A DNA stretch of 64,000 bases from SZUA-320 sp963707875. Its GTDB lineage: Bacteria; Gemmatimonadota; Gemmatimonadetes; Gemmatimonadales; GWC2-71-9. The stretch is taken from contig CAVPRU010000003.1 of NCBI GenBank assembly GCA_963707875.1, positions 62,001-126,000 of the forward strand, read 5' to 3'. Below, one piece after another: positions 25,273 through 33,629 of this stretch (within the stretch, counting starts at the first letter, position 1; every line of letters starts with the position of its first letter). The notes beneath the pieces are model-generated. The model was not told where the DNA came from and did no database searches. It saw only the letters and a program-made list of their open reading frames with translations. The position numbers and the translations under genes were made by a program.

Positions 25273-25737
25273 CTATGCGCAAGGCCGCCTCATCACCGTC
25301 GCGGTGTCGGGACAGGCGCCCTGGAATTGCACCGAGGCGGTCACCCCGGCGGGAACTTCCTCCCGGCTGATACAGCGGAATCCGAACCTGGGAAACCAGG
25401 CCTCGGCGGAGAAGGTGAGGAGATAGACGTCACGGGCCCCCTCGCGCTGGGCCCGATCGAGGACCTCCTCCACCAGCACCCGGCCCACCCCGGCCCCCCG
25501 CCAGTCGGGCGCCACGGCGGTCGATCGGAGCAGCGCCGCGTCACCGTACTGTTCCAGCCCGGCCACCGCAATGACGCCCTCTCCCTCGACCTCCGCCACG
25601 GTGTACCCGGTCATGTCCTCCGGGATCCCGTCCACGGTCAGCGCCTCCGCCAACAGCAACTCCTCCACCCGCTCCCGGTCGGCGACCGTGGCGCTCCGCA
25701 GCTTCAGGCAATCCTGGACTGACTCGGTGGGTCTCAC
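25273..25737 (-). CDS. arsN2: GNAT acetyltransferase ArsN2-like
   Basis: About 154 residues. GNAT core with acetyl-CoA loop VAPDWRGAGVGRVLVEEVLDRA and beta5 DVYLLTFSAEAWFPRFGF. The AGLEQYGDAALLRSTAV and EFRGACP-like FQGACPDTATVMRR segments match the arsenic-operon acetyltransferase ArsN2. Start is a GTG at 25737 that overlaps the arsM stop (GTGA), so it is coupled to arsM. The role of ArsN2 in arsenic resistance is not well defined; the related ArsN1 acetylates arsinothricin. Confidence 0.85.
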   Translation of the reverse strand: MRPTESVQDCLKLRSATVADRERVEELLLAEALTVDGIPEDMTGYTVAEVEGEGVIAVAGLEQYGDAALLRSTAVAPDWRGAGVGRVLVEEVLDRAQREGARDVYLLTFSAEAWFPRFGFRCISREEVPAGVTASVQFQGACPDTATVMRRPCA

Positions 25738-26539
25738 GGCTTCCTCCCTCTGACGAAGGCCGAGGCGAACTTGCCCTCGGCGGCGACGGCCAGCGCCGGG
25801 GCCTGATCCCCCAACTGGGCCAGCAGGTCCGAGGCGTCGGACGCGGAGTACACCCGGGTCGGTTCGATCGAGACCTCCACGAACCCGGCCTCGGTCAGGA
25901 GCCGTTCGAACTCGGCAACCTCCAGGGCACCCGCCACGCATCCCATCCAGAGCTCGACATTCCGCCGCACTTCGGCGGTACAGGACCCAGGGTCACGATG
26001 TCGGACACCGCAAACCGGCCCCCCGGCCGCAGCACCCGGAAGGCCTCCCGGAGCACCGTTCCCTTGTCGGCGGCCAGGTTGATGACGCAGTTGGAGATGA
26101 TCACGTCGACCGAGTCGTCCGGCAGTGGAATGGCCTCGATCTCCCCCTTCAGAAACTCGACATTCTCGACCCCCGCGGCCGCCTGGTTCCGCCGGGCGAG
26201 GGCCAGCATCTCATCGGTCATGTCGAGCCCGAAGGCCTTTCCGGTGGGGCCGACCCGCCGAGCCGAGAGCAGCACATCGATCCCGCCACCCGACCCGAGG
26301 TCGAGCACCGTTTCACCCGAATGCAGTTCGGCCAACGCCGTCGGGTTCCCGCACCCCAGCGAGGCCAGCACGGCGGCGGCGGGCAGGCCCGTCATTTCGG
26401 CTTGGGAGTAGAGGTCTCTGGTGATGGGGTCGGACTCGGTCCCACAACAGCCACCGGATCCTCCGGCGCAGGACCCCCCGGCCACGGCGAGGGCACCGTA
26501 GCGGTTCCGGATCGATTCTCTCAGGCTCTCGGCATCCAT
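25734..26539 (-). CDS. arsM: Arsenite S-adenosylmethionine methyltransferase ArsM (frameshifted)
   Basis: Methylates As(III) with SAM to volatile or less toxic forms. SAM site VLDLGSGGGIDVLLSARRVGP, GLDMTDEM. The three conserved arsenite-binding cysteines are present: SLGCGNP, ISNCVINL and WMGCVAGAL. The third lies after a frameshift near 25975; with one base added the text runs from GPVP into EVRRNVELWMGCVAGALE and ends SAFVRGRKP. An extra Cys-rich stretch near the N-terminus (SCAGGSGGCCG) may bind metal. Start ATG 26539; an ArsR-type operator lies 24 bases upstream. Confidence 0.92.
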
Positions 26540-26562
26540 TGCATCTGCTCCTCGTGGTGTGC

Positions 26563-26578
26563 ATCAATATTGGTTGAT
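26563..26578. promoter_or_regulatory. ArsR operator upstream of arsM
   Basis: ATCAATATTGGTTGAT matches ATCAA-N6-TTGAT, the usual ArsR half-site arrangement. It lies 24 bases upstream of arsM and 17 bases past the arsR stop, so arsM may have its own ArsR-controlled promoter in the 56-base gap. Confidence 0.85.
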
Positions 26579-26595
26579 GTATCAGTGAAAAAAAA

Positions 26596-26907
26596 TCAAC
26601 TGCAACAGCCGCCCTGGAGCACCGGGAGCGGGGACCGGAGCGAACCGATCACCTCGTCCAGCCCCTCCAGCGCATCGGGACAGATCCGGTAGTACACCCA
26701 GCGTCCTTCCTTTCGGTCGTGCACCAGGCCCGCCTCCTTCAGGGTTCGGAGGTGAAAGGACAGGCGCGACTGGGCGGCGTCCAGCGCGTCGGTCAGGTCG
26801 CAGACGCACCGTTCCCCATGGCGGAGCCGATCCAGAATGCGGAGCCGGGTCTCGTCGGAGAGGGCCTGGAAGACGCGAGCGGTCACCACAAAATTGGTCG
26901 TCCTCAT
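26596..26907 (-). CDS. arsR: Arsenic-responsive repressor ArsR
   Basis: 103-residue winged-helix repressor. The metal-binding motif is GERCVCDL (canonical ELCVCDL), next to the recognition helix QSRLSFHLRTLKEAGLV. The C-terminus ends in GGCCS, a further Cys pair seen in some ArsR types that bind As(III) outside the DNA-binding domain. It heads the leftward arsR-arsM-arsN2 operon. The start ATG (26907) sits in the loop of a perfect inverted repeat and has no clear Shine-Dalgarno sequence. Confidence 0.93.
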   Translation of the reverse strand: MRTTNFVVTARVFQALSDETRLRILDRLRHGERCVCDLTDALDAAQSRLSFHLRTLKEAGLVHDRKEGRWVYYRICPDALEGLDEVIGSLRSPLPVLQGGCCS

Positions 26908-26921
26908 CGGACGACCAATTT
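26891..26921. repeat. Perfect 13-bp inverted repeat spanning the arsR start codon
   Basis: AAATTGGTCGTCC (26891-26903) and GGACGACCAATTT (26909-26921) are perfect complements around a 5-base loop. The arsR ATG (26907-26905) lies in the loop. In mRNA this would be a stable hairpin that hides or presents the start codon; in DNA it could be a second operator. The ATCAA operator starts two bases further upstream. Confidence 0.85.
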
Positions 26922-26923
26922 AT

Positions 26924-26939
26924 ATCAACGAATATTGAT
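26924..26939. promoter_or_regulatory. ArsR operator upstream of arsR
   Basis: ATCAACGAATATTGAT fits ATCAA-N6-TTGAT, the same pattern as the site before arsM. It is 17 bases upstream of the arsR ATG, consistent with autoregulation. Confidence 0.88.
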
Positions 26940-26953
26940 TTGTCAAGAAGCGA

Positions 26954-27615
26954 CTAGGGCTTCTCCACCTTGCTGTCCACCTTGACGTCGGCTCCGGCGG
27001 ACGAGGCGTCGATCTTGACGATCTCCTTGCCCTGCCCGTCCCGAACCCGGATCGAGGCGCCGTTGCCGTCGGCCCGAAGCTGGAACCGGCTGCCGTTCGC
27101 TCCCTGGATATCGATGTTGGCCTGGCCCTCCGCATCGGCCGCGATGATGGCCTTGGCGTCGCCCTGGAACCAGTCGTCCATGTTGCCCCGTTCCACCAGG
27201 ATCGGACGGCTGAGCCCGGACGGCTCGAACCGGACCATGCCGACCTTGATCAGATCCATGCCCTCAATGTCCGCAGGCATCCAGACAGCTGATGAAGTCG
27301 TGGCTCCCATGCGCGCCCACCACCACCGCACAGTCGCCGAGCTCGGCGGCGTCGATGTCCTTGAGGTTGATGACCACGTTGACCGTCTTGATCTTGCCGC
27401 CGCCGGCGCGGTCCACCTGGATTTCCCGGACCGATCCGACCCGGTTGCCATCCAGGGTAAAGGGCAGGATGGAGAGGGGGACCTTGACCGTGCCGCCCTC
27501 GCGGAAGGCGTCGATCGTCGAAGCCTTCACCTGGCCGCCCGAGGGTGACCACGAACATCCCGGCCGCGAACACGGTCGCAGCCCCTAACCCTATCTTAAT
27601 CCACAACTTAGACAT
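26954..27615 (-). CDS. Unknown exported protein (two frameshifts)
   Basis: Not recognised. Three frames join into one protein of about 220 residues: MSKLWIKIGLGAATVFAAGMFVVTL (signal or anchor), then QVKASTIDAFREGGTVKVPLSILPFTLDGNRVGSVREIQVDR...VVINLKDIDAAELGDCAVVVGA, then IEGMDLIKVGMVRFEPSGLSRPILVERGNMDDWFQGDA and an acidic beta-rich tail (NIDIQGANGSRFQLRADGNGASIRVRDGQGKEIV). One extra G near 27537 and one extra base near 27285 explain the breaks. The overall look is an envelope beta-structured protein. It lies between arsR and pilC on the same strand but its context gives no function. Confidence 0.7.
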
Positions 27616-27745
27616 TGTGTCGTCCTCCACTTGGCGGTGTGACGAACGGCGGGGAAAATCCGCGTTACAAGATGGGACGCGTCAGAGTGCGGAAAGGTTT
27701 CACCGGGACCTGGAAACCGGGTCAGCCGATCAGAGCCCCAACGCG

Positions 27746-27770
27746 ACGGGGGCCCCACTGGGGCCCCCGT
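27746..27770. terminator. Strong hairpin after pilC
   Basis: ACGGGGGCCCC (27746-27756) pairs perfectly with GGGGCCCCCGT (27760-27770) around a three-base loop. It lies 29 bases downstream of the pilC stop. No U-tract, so termination is likely but not certain. Confidence 0.75.
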
Positions 27771-27798
27771 GCACTGCCGATTCGACCTGCCCCGGGGG

Positions 27799-29006
27799 CT
27801 ACCCCTGGACCGCGTTCACCATGTCGAAGATCGGCAGGTACATCGCCACGACCATGCCACCCACGACCACGCCGAGGACCACGATCATGATCGGTTCCAT
27901 GAGGGAGAGCAGGGCGCTCACCGCGACGTCCACTTCCTCGTCGTAGAAGTCGGCGATCTTGCTCAGCATCTCGTCCAGGCCCCCGGTCTGTTCCCCGACC
28001 GCGACCATGGAAATGACCATCGGCGGGAAGACCTTGGACTGCTCCAGAGGGCCCGCGATCGTCTCGCCGCCGGCGATCGACTGCCGGCTCTCCATCACCG
28101 CGTCATGAATGACCCGGTTGCCGGCGGTCTTGGCGGTGATTTCCAGACCATCGAGAATCGACACGCCGGAGCTGATCAGGGTTCCCAGGGTCCGGGTGAA
28201 CCGTGACACCGCCGACTTCCGGAGCATGTCGCCCAGCACCGGGGAGTTGAGCAACAGGGTGTCGATGCGTCTTCCGGCCATTGGCGGTGCCGTAGAACTG
28301 CCGGAGGCCAAAGCCAGCCCCGACACCCGTCAGGATGATCAGCCACCACCAGTCGGATCAGGATGTCGGATGCCCCGATCACGAACCGGGTGGGAAACGG
28401 CAACTCCATGTTCACCGACGCGAACATGGATTGGAACGTCGGAATCACGAAGATCAGCAGCACCGCGATCGCGATGGCGGCCACCGACATGATGACTGCC
28501 GGGTAGACCATGGCGCCCTTCACCTTGCGGACCAGGGCGTCGTTCTTTTCCAGGAAGGTGGCCAGGCGCAGCAGAATGGTGTCGAGAATACCACCCGCCT
28601 CGCCGGCGGCCACCATGTTGACATAGAGATCGGTGAAGACCTTGGGGTGCTTCCGCAGCGCGTCGGCCAGAGTGTTGCCGGCCTCCACGTCGTACACCAC
28701 GGTCTTGGTGACTTCCTTGAGGATCTTGTTCTCGGATTGCTGCGCCAGGATCGACAGCGACTGCACCAGCGGCAGGCCGGCGTTGATCATGGTGGCAAAC
28801 TGCCGGGTGAAGATCACCACGTCCCGGGTCTGCACCCCGCCCCCGAAGGAGATGTTGAAGGACTTGGTCGCCTCCCGGACCGTGACCGGCGTCATCCGGC
28901 CGCGCCGGAGGAAGGCAATCACGTCGTCCCTGGTGGGGACGTCGAGCTGGCCCTTGGTGATCTGGCCGGACGTCGCGTTTTTCGCGGTGTATTCCCAGAC
29001 TGGCAT
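27799..29006 (-). CDS. pilC: Type IV pilus platform protein PilC (two frameshifts)
   Basis: Inner-membrane platform of the pilus motor, two GspF domains. First domain: VVIFTRQFATMINAGLPLVQSLSIL and VAAGEAGGILDTILLRLATFLE. Second domain: AVSRFTRTLGTLISSGVSILDGLEI and MVAVGEQTGGLDEMLSKIADFYDEEVD. Membrane segments AVIMSVAAIAIAVLLIFVIP and IMIVVLGVVVGGMVVAMYLPIF. The join runs through a third frame (WLIILTGVGAGFGLRQFYGTANGR) with one extra base near 28345 and another near 28283. Typical length about 400. All parts are intact once the two bases are removed, so I treat it as functional. Confidence 0.93.
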
Positions 29007-29051
29007 CGGACTCCTCCCCAGCGGGCCTGCCCCAGGCAGCCCCGATCGTGG

Positions 29052-30182
29052 TTACCGGCGGGCCCCGGTGGTCTGGGGCCGGTCCGTCTGCTGGATGGCC
29101 ATGTCCTCCATCGGCTTTTCACCGATCATCCGGAGGAACTCGTTGCGGTCGGGCGCCACCCGGACGGCCTCGTCCCGGGTGATCAACCGCTGGATGTAGA
29201 GCTGATAGAGACCGTCCGCCATGGTCTGCATCCCGAACTTCTTGCCCGACTGCAGGGCACTGTAGATCTGGTGAATCTTGTCGTCCCGGATCAGCGCCCG
29301 GATGGCTGGTGTCGCCACCATGATTTCGGCGCACATGACCCGACCCCGGCCGGAAGACTTCTGCAGCAGGGTCTGGGTGATCACTCCTTCCAGCACGAAG
29401 GCCAACTGGGCCCGGACCTGGCTCTGCTGATTGGAGGGGAAGACGTCGATGATCCGGTTGATCGACTCGGCGGCCGAGTTGGTGTGCAGGGTGGCGAGCA
29501 CCAGGTGGCCGGTCTCGGCAATGGTCAGGGCCGAGGCGATGGTGTCCAGATCCCGCATTTCGCCCACCAGGATGACGTCCGGGTCCTCCCGCAGGGCGTA
29601 CTTGAGCGCCGTGGCAAAGCTCTTGGTGTCGGTCCCCACCTCGCGCTGGTTGACGATGCACGACTGGTGGGTGTGAATGAACTCGATCGGGTCCTCGACC
29701 GTGATGATATGGCCCTTCCGCTCCTTGTTGATCTTGTCGATCACCGCGGCCAGGGTGGTCGATTTCCCGGAACCAGTCGGCCCGGTGATGAGGATCAGCC
29801 CCCGGGGCCGCTCGGCCAGCTGGGCGACCACCGCCGGGAGGCCGAGGTCCTGGAAGGTGAGCACGTTGAAGGGGATCATCCGGAGGACCATGGCCACGCA
29901 GCCCCGCTGTTTGAACACATTGCCGCGGAACCGGGCCAGGTTCTGGATCCCAAAGGAGAAGTCGAGCTCGTCATCCAGCTCGAACCGCTTCTTCTGGTTC
30001 TCGGTCAGGACACTGTAGGCCAGCGCCAGGGTGTCCTTGGGCGTGAGGGCCTCCTCGACGCTGGCGCTCGACATCTCGCCGTCGATCCGAAGCTTGGGCC
30101 GCTCCCCCGCGGTGCAATGCAGGTCGGAGGCCCCCTTCTCTATCATTTCCTCGAGCAGGGCGCGCAGGTTCAGCGTCGTCAT
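29052..30182 (-). CDS. pilT: Pilus retraction ATPase PilT
   Basis: Hexameric retraction motor, 376 residues. N-terminal PAS-like domain with GASDLHCTAGERPKLRIDGE, Walker A GPTGSGKSTTLAAV, Asp box TVEDPIEFIH, His box and Walker B VGEMRDLDTI, and the retraction motif AIRALIRDDK (AIRNLIRE consensus). Start ATG overlaps the pilB stop as ATGA; pilC follows 45 bases downstream. Retraction drives twitching and DNA uptake. Confidence 0.97.
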   Translation of the reverse strand: MTTLNLRALLEEMIEKGASDLHCTAGERPKLRIDGEMSSASVEEALTPKDTLALAYSVLTENQKKRFELDDELDFSFGIQNLARFRGNVFKQRGCVAMVLRMIPFNVLTFQDLGLPAVVAQLAERPRGLILITGPTGSGKSTTLAAVIDKINKERKGHIITVEDPIEFIHTHQSCIVNQREVGTDTKSFATALKYALREDPDVILVGEMRDLDTIASALTIAETGHLVLATLHTNSAAESINRIIDVFPSNQQSQVRAQLAFVLEGVITQTLLQKSSGRGRVMCAEIMVATPAIRALIRDDKIHQIYSALQSGKKFGMQTMADGLYQLYIQRLITRDEAVRVAPDRNEFLRMIGEKPMEDMAIQQTDRPQTTGARR

Positions 30183-31897
30183 CCGGCAGTCTCCTTGACC
30201 ACTTCCTCGAGAGTTGTGATGCCGCGTTCGAGTTTCTTCAGCCCGTCCATCCGCAGCGTGAGCATCCCGTCCGCGACACCCTGGTCACGGAGTTCTTCCA
30301 CCGAGCCGCCCCGGAGAATCAACCGCCGGAGCCCGGAGGACAAGGCCATCACCTCATACAGCCCGGCCCGGCCCTTGTACCCGGTCCCGTTGCAGGTCTC
30401 GCAGCCCTTCCCCTTCATCAGGGTCGTCTTGGCCCGCTGCTCCGGAGTCATCCCGAGCGAGGCGATCTCGACTTCGGTGTAGTTTCCGGGTGCCTTGCAG
30501 TCCTTGCAGATCCGGCGGACCAGCCGCTGCGCCACCACCAGATTGACCGCGCTGGCCACGTTGAAGGCCTCGATCCCCATGTCGATCAGCCGGGTGATCG
30601 TACTGGGAGCGTCGTTGGTATGCAGGGTCGAGAGCACCAGGTGGCCGGTCAAGGCCGCCTTGATGGCGATCCCGCCGGTCTCCAGGTCCCGGATCTCACC
30701 GATCATGATGATGTTCGGGTCCTGCCGGAGAAACGCTTTGAGCGCCGAGGCGAAGGTCAGCCCGATGTCGGCCCGGACCTGCACCTGGTTGATCCCCATG
30801 AGGTTGTACTCCACCGGATCTTCGGCGGTCATGATGTTGGTGTCAATCGTGTTGATCTGCTGGAGCGCCGAGTAGAGGGTGGTCGTCTTGCCCGATCCCG
30901 TCGGCCCGGTCACCAGCACCATGCCATAGGGGTTCAGAATGGCCGCCATCAGGTCGGCCTCGGCCTTGGGCTCGAACCCGAAGGTCTTCAGATCCAGCGT
31001 CAGGTTCCCCTTGTCCAGGATTCGGAGCACGATCTTTTCCCCGAACAGCACCGGCAGGGTGGACACCCGGAAATCGATGACTCGCTGGGCCACCTTGAGC
31101 TTGATCCGGCCGTCCTGGGGGACCCGGCGCTCGGCGATGTTGAGCTGCGCCAGAATCTTGATTCGGGAGGTCAGGGCCGCCTTCATCTTGATCGGGGGCC
31201 GCATCACTTCGAGCAGGGCACCGTCGACCCGGTAGCGGACCCGGATCTCGTGCTCGAATGGCTCGATGTGAATGTCGCTGGCCCCGCGCCGGACCGCCTC
31301 GTACAGAATCCCGTTGATCAGCCGGACGACCGGGGCGTCGTTGATCTGGGCGGTGGTGGCAACTTCGTCCTCTTCGTCCTCCACCACCTCGAGGCCGTCC
31401 TCGACGTCCTCCATGTCCTTCATCAGGTCCATCAGACCCTGCTGCGGGTCGACGGCCACCTCATAGCATCGATCGACCAGTGCCTGCAGGGTGAACTCCC
31501 CGGCCACCACCGGGAACACGTCGAACCGGGTGATGAACTTGAGGTCCTGCAGCAGGCCGAGATCGGTCGGATCCGCCATCGCGATGGTCAGGGTCCGGCC
31601 GTCCCGCCGCAAGGGGAGGACCTGGTTCTTCCGGGCCACGTCGGCCGGGATCAGCTTGAGGACCTGAGGATCGGGCTCGAACCGGGCCAGATCCACCGCC
31701 GGCATCCGGAGCTGGCGGGCCAGAACCTTGGTGAGTTCGACTTCGTTGACCAGGCCGAGCTTGACCAGGGCGAAGCCCAGACGATTGCCGCTCGTCTTCT
31801 GATCGGCCAGCGCCTGATTCAACTGCTCGCGGGTGATGACGCCCTCGTCGAGGAGGATGTCACCCAGCCGCTCAGTCAATGGGAGAGTTGCCGTCAT
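30179..31897 (-). CDS. pilB: Pilus extension ATPase PilB
   Basis: Assembly motor, 572 residues. N-terminal GspE-N/MshEN domain (LGDILLDEGVITREQLNQALADQ) that in relatives binds c-di-GMP, then Walker A GPTGSGKTTTLYSALQ, Asp box TAEDPVEYNL, Walker B IGEIRDLETG, and a zinc site of two Cys pairs (CKDC, CETCNGTGYKGR). First gene of pilBTC. An MshEN-like first domain and the HD-GYP protein in the same window are compatible with c-di-GMP control. Confidence 0.97.
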   Translation of the reverse strand: MTATLPLTERLGDILLDEGVITREQLNQALADQKTSGNRLGFALVKLGLVNEVELTKVLARQLRMPAVDLARFEPDPQVLKLIPADVARKNQVLPLRRDGRTLTIAMADPTDLGLLQDLKFITRFDVFPVVAGEFTLQALVDRCYEVAVDPQQGLMDLMKDMEDVEDGLEVVEDEEDEVATTAQINDAPVVRLINGILYEAVRRGASDIHIEPFEHEIRVRYRVDGALLEVMRPPIKMKAALTSRIKILAQLNIAERRVPQDGRIKLKVAQRVIDFRVSTLPVLFGEKIVLRILDKGNLTLDLKTFGFEPKAEADLMAAILNPYGMVLVTGPTGSGKTTTLYSALQQINTIDTNIMTAEDPVEYNLMGINQVQVRADIGLTFASALKAFLRQDPNIIMIGEIRDLETGGIAIKAALTGHLVLSTLHTNDAPSTITRLIDMGIEAFNVASAVNLVVAQRLVRRICKDCKAPGNYTEVEIASLGMTPEQRAKTTLMKGKGCETCNGTGYKGRAGLYEVMALSSGLRRLILRGGSVEELRDQGVADGMLTLRMDGLKKLERGITTLEEVVKETAG

Positions 31898-31958
31898 CGT
31901 CCACCCGGGGCCGCACGCCCCGTCAGAATGCCCATGTCAGTCGTGAGTCCTTGGTTGT

Positions 31959-32552
31959 CTACCGAACCACCGCCAGCGGGCCCCATCGGGCGGCCAAGGC
32001 CTGGCTGATACCGGGAACCTGAGCCAACCCCGCCAAGTCCGCGAATGGCCCGTGCCTTTCGCGATATGCCACAATCGCTTGCGCCCGCGCCGGACCAATT
32101 CCGGGCAGGGCCTGGAGTTCCGCCTGGGTTGCCCGATTCAGGTCGACCCGAGTATCCGTGGGGCCTGTCCGGGACGAAAAACGCAAGAACGGCTCCAACT
32201 TGGACAGCTTGGCCGGCCCGATACCCCGGACCCGGTCCAGCCCGCCGACCGACCCGAAGAAACCTCGAACCTCCCGGTCGGACACGATCTCTTTGGCGAG
32301 GCGCATGCCAACCCCGGGGAGCCTGGCCAAGTCGGCGGCGGAGGCCCGGTCCGGGTCCACCGTCTCGCCTGGCGCGAGGGGACGGGATTCTGTCACAGCC
32401 CGGGCCCGCTGGGCCTCCAGTGCGGCCGACCCCCGTCCAGGCAGGAAGGCCCCCCCGGGGGCCCCCTCGGAAGCGACAATGGCCCGTCCCAGGTGGCCAA
32501 TGACGGCAAGGGCCAGCAGGGTCAGGACGGCCCCGCGTTCAGCGCGACTCAT
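31959..32552 (-). CDS. comEA: ComEA-like double-HhH DNA-binding protein
   Basis: 197 residues. One N-terminal membrane segment (AVLTLLALAVIGHLGRAIV) and two helix-hairpin-helix regions: LARLPGVGMRLAKEIVSDREVRGFF and the ComEA-type VDLNRATQAELQALPGIGPARAQAIVAYRERHGPF. ComEA binds incoming double-stranded DNA in transformation. It lies 61 bases upstream of pilB on the same strand, so pilus motor and DNA receptor may be expressed together. The tandem HhH layout is slightly larger than the usual single-pair ComEA. Confidence 0.87.
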   Translation of the reverse strand: MSRAERGAVLTLLALAVIGHLGRAIVASEGAPGGAFLPGRGSAALEAQRARAVTESRPLAPGETVDPDRASAADLARLPGVGMRLAKEIVSDREVRGFFGSVGGLDRVRGIGPAKLSKLEPFLRFSSRTGPTDTRVDLNRATQAELQALPGIGPARAQAIVAYRERHGPFADLAGLAQVPGISQALAARWGPLAVVR

Positions 32553-32647
32553 GGCCGAATGCTAGGCAGACGCCCAGGCCCGATCAGTACCGGAACGGAG
32601 GGAGCGGTAACCATTCCGGGCGCCCGCCGGCCGCGGTGGGGCCCTGA

Positions 32648-33562
32648 CTATCTGGTCCGGGAGATCACCGCCAAGGCCACCCGGCCGACCACTTCGAGGC
32701 TTCGGGGGCTTACCTTGTCCTCGGTGTCCAGCGGGGTGTGCCAGTACGAATGGCCCGGCCCGTAGTCGAAATCGATGACGTCGATCGCCGGGATCCCGAT
32801 CCGCTGGAGCGGGAGGTGGTCATCGGTCAGGGTGTGGCGGGGCTGGCTGACGAAGATGTGGCCGTACCCCAGATCGGCCGCGGCGGCCCAGACCCGGTTC
32901 ACCACCTCGGGGGCACCGGTGAGCGAGTTGCCCTCCTGGAAGATCTCCAGCTCCGCATCCCCGACCATGTCGAACAGCACCGCGAACTGGGGCCTGGGGC
33001 CCGGCGGCAGGTGGGCGGCATAGTACCGGGCGCCGATCAGCACGTCGGGCCAGGCGGGATCACTGAACGAGCCGAGATCCTCCCCGTCCACGAAGAGGAG
33101 GTCGACTCCGATGGCGGGACGAGCGAGCTGGAGCTGGTCGGCGATCCCGAGCAGCAGGGCCACCCCGGAAGCCCCGTCGTTGGCGCCGGGCACCGGGAGG
33201 TCGGCCTGGTCGCCCTCCGCCGCGTCGGCCCGGGGCCGGGTGTCCCAGTGTGCCAGGTAGAGGACTCTGACGGGGGCCGAAGGGTTGAACCGGGCGATGA
33301 AATTCCGGAGCGGCACCGTGCTGCCGCTGACGGTCTCGTGGTCCCACGACTGCACCACCACCGTGTCGGCCCGGGCCGCCAGCATGCTGTCGAGCCAATC
33401 CCCGGTCCGGCGGTGGCCCTCGGTCCCCGGAACCCGGGGCCCGAACGCGAGCTGGGTGCGAAGGTATTCCATTGCCCGTTCCCCGTCGAAGACGGGGGCC
33501 GGCGCCGACTGCCCGCATCCCGCCAGCACGACCAGCACCAGCACCAGCCCGCGACCCCGCAT
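32648..33562 (-). CDS. M28-family lipoprotein, glutaminyl cyclase-like
   Basis: 304 residues starting at ATG 33562. Lipoprotein signal MRGRGLVLVLVVLAGC. Zn-peptidase core: LAHWDTRPRA, PGANDGASGVALLL, DGEDLGSFSD, and a late His in PGHSYWHTPLDTEDKVSPRSL. The one-zinc glutaminyl-peptide cyclotransferase pattern is a better fit than a two-zinc aminopeptidase, though the two are hard to separate by eye. Divergent from lptF with only 67 bases between, so both promoters lie there. Confidence 0.88.
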   Translation of the reverse strand: MRGRGLVLVLVVLAGCGQSAPAPVFDGERAMEYLRTQLAFGPRVPGTEGHRRTGDWLDSMLAARADTVVVQSWDHETVSGSTVPLRNFIARFNPSAPVRVLYLAHWDTRPRADAAEGDQADLPVPGANDGASGVALLLGIADQLQLARPAIGVDLLFVDGEDLGSFSDPAWPDVLIGARYYAAHLPPGPRPQFAVLFDMVGDAELEIFQEGNSLTGAPEVVNRVWAAAADLGYGHIFVSQPRHTLTDDHLPLQRIGIPAIDVIDFDYGPGHSYWHTPLDTEDKVSPRSLEVVGRVALAVISRTR

Positions 33563-33629
33563 CCGCCCTCCCAGGCAAGGTGCTGGGAAGATACCGAACG
33601 GGACAGGGTGGCGCATTACCTTTCGGGCC

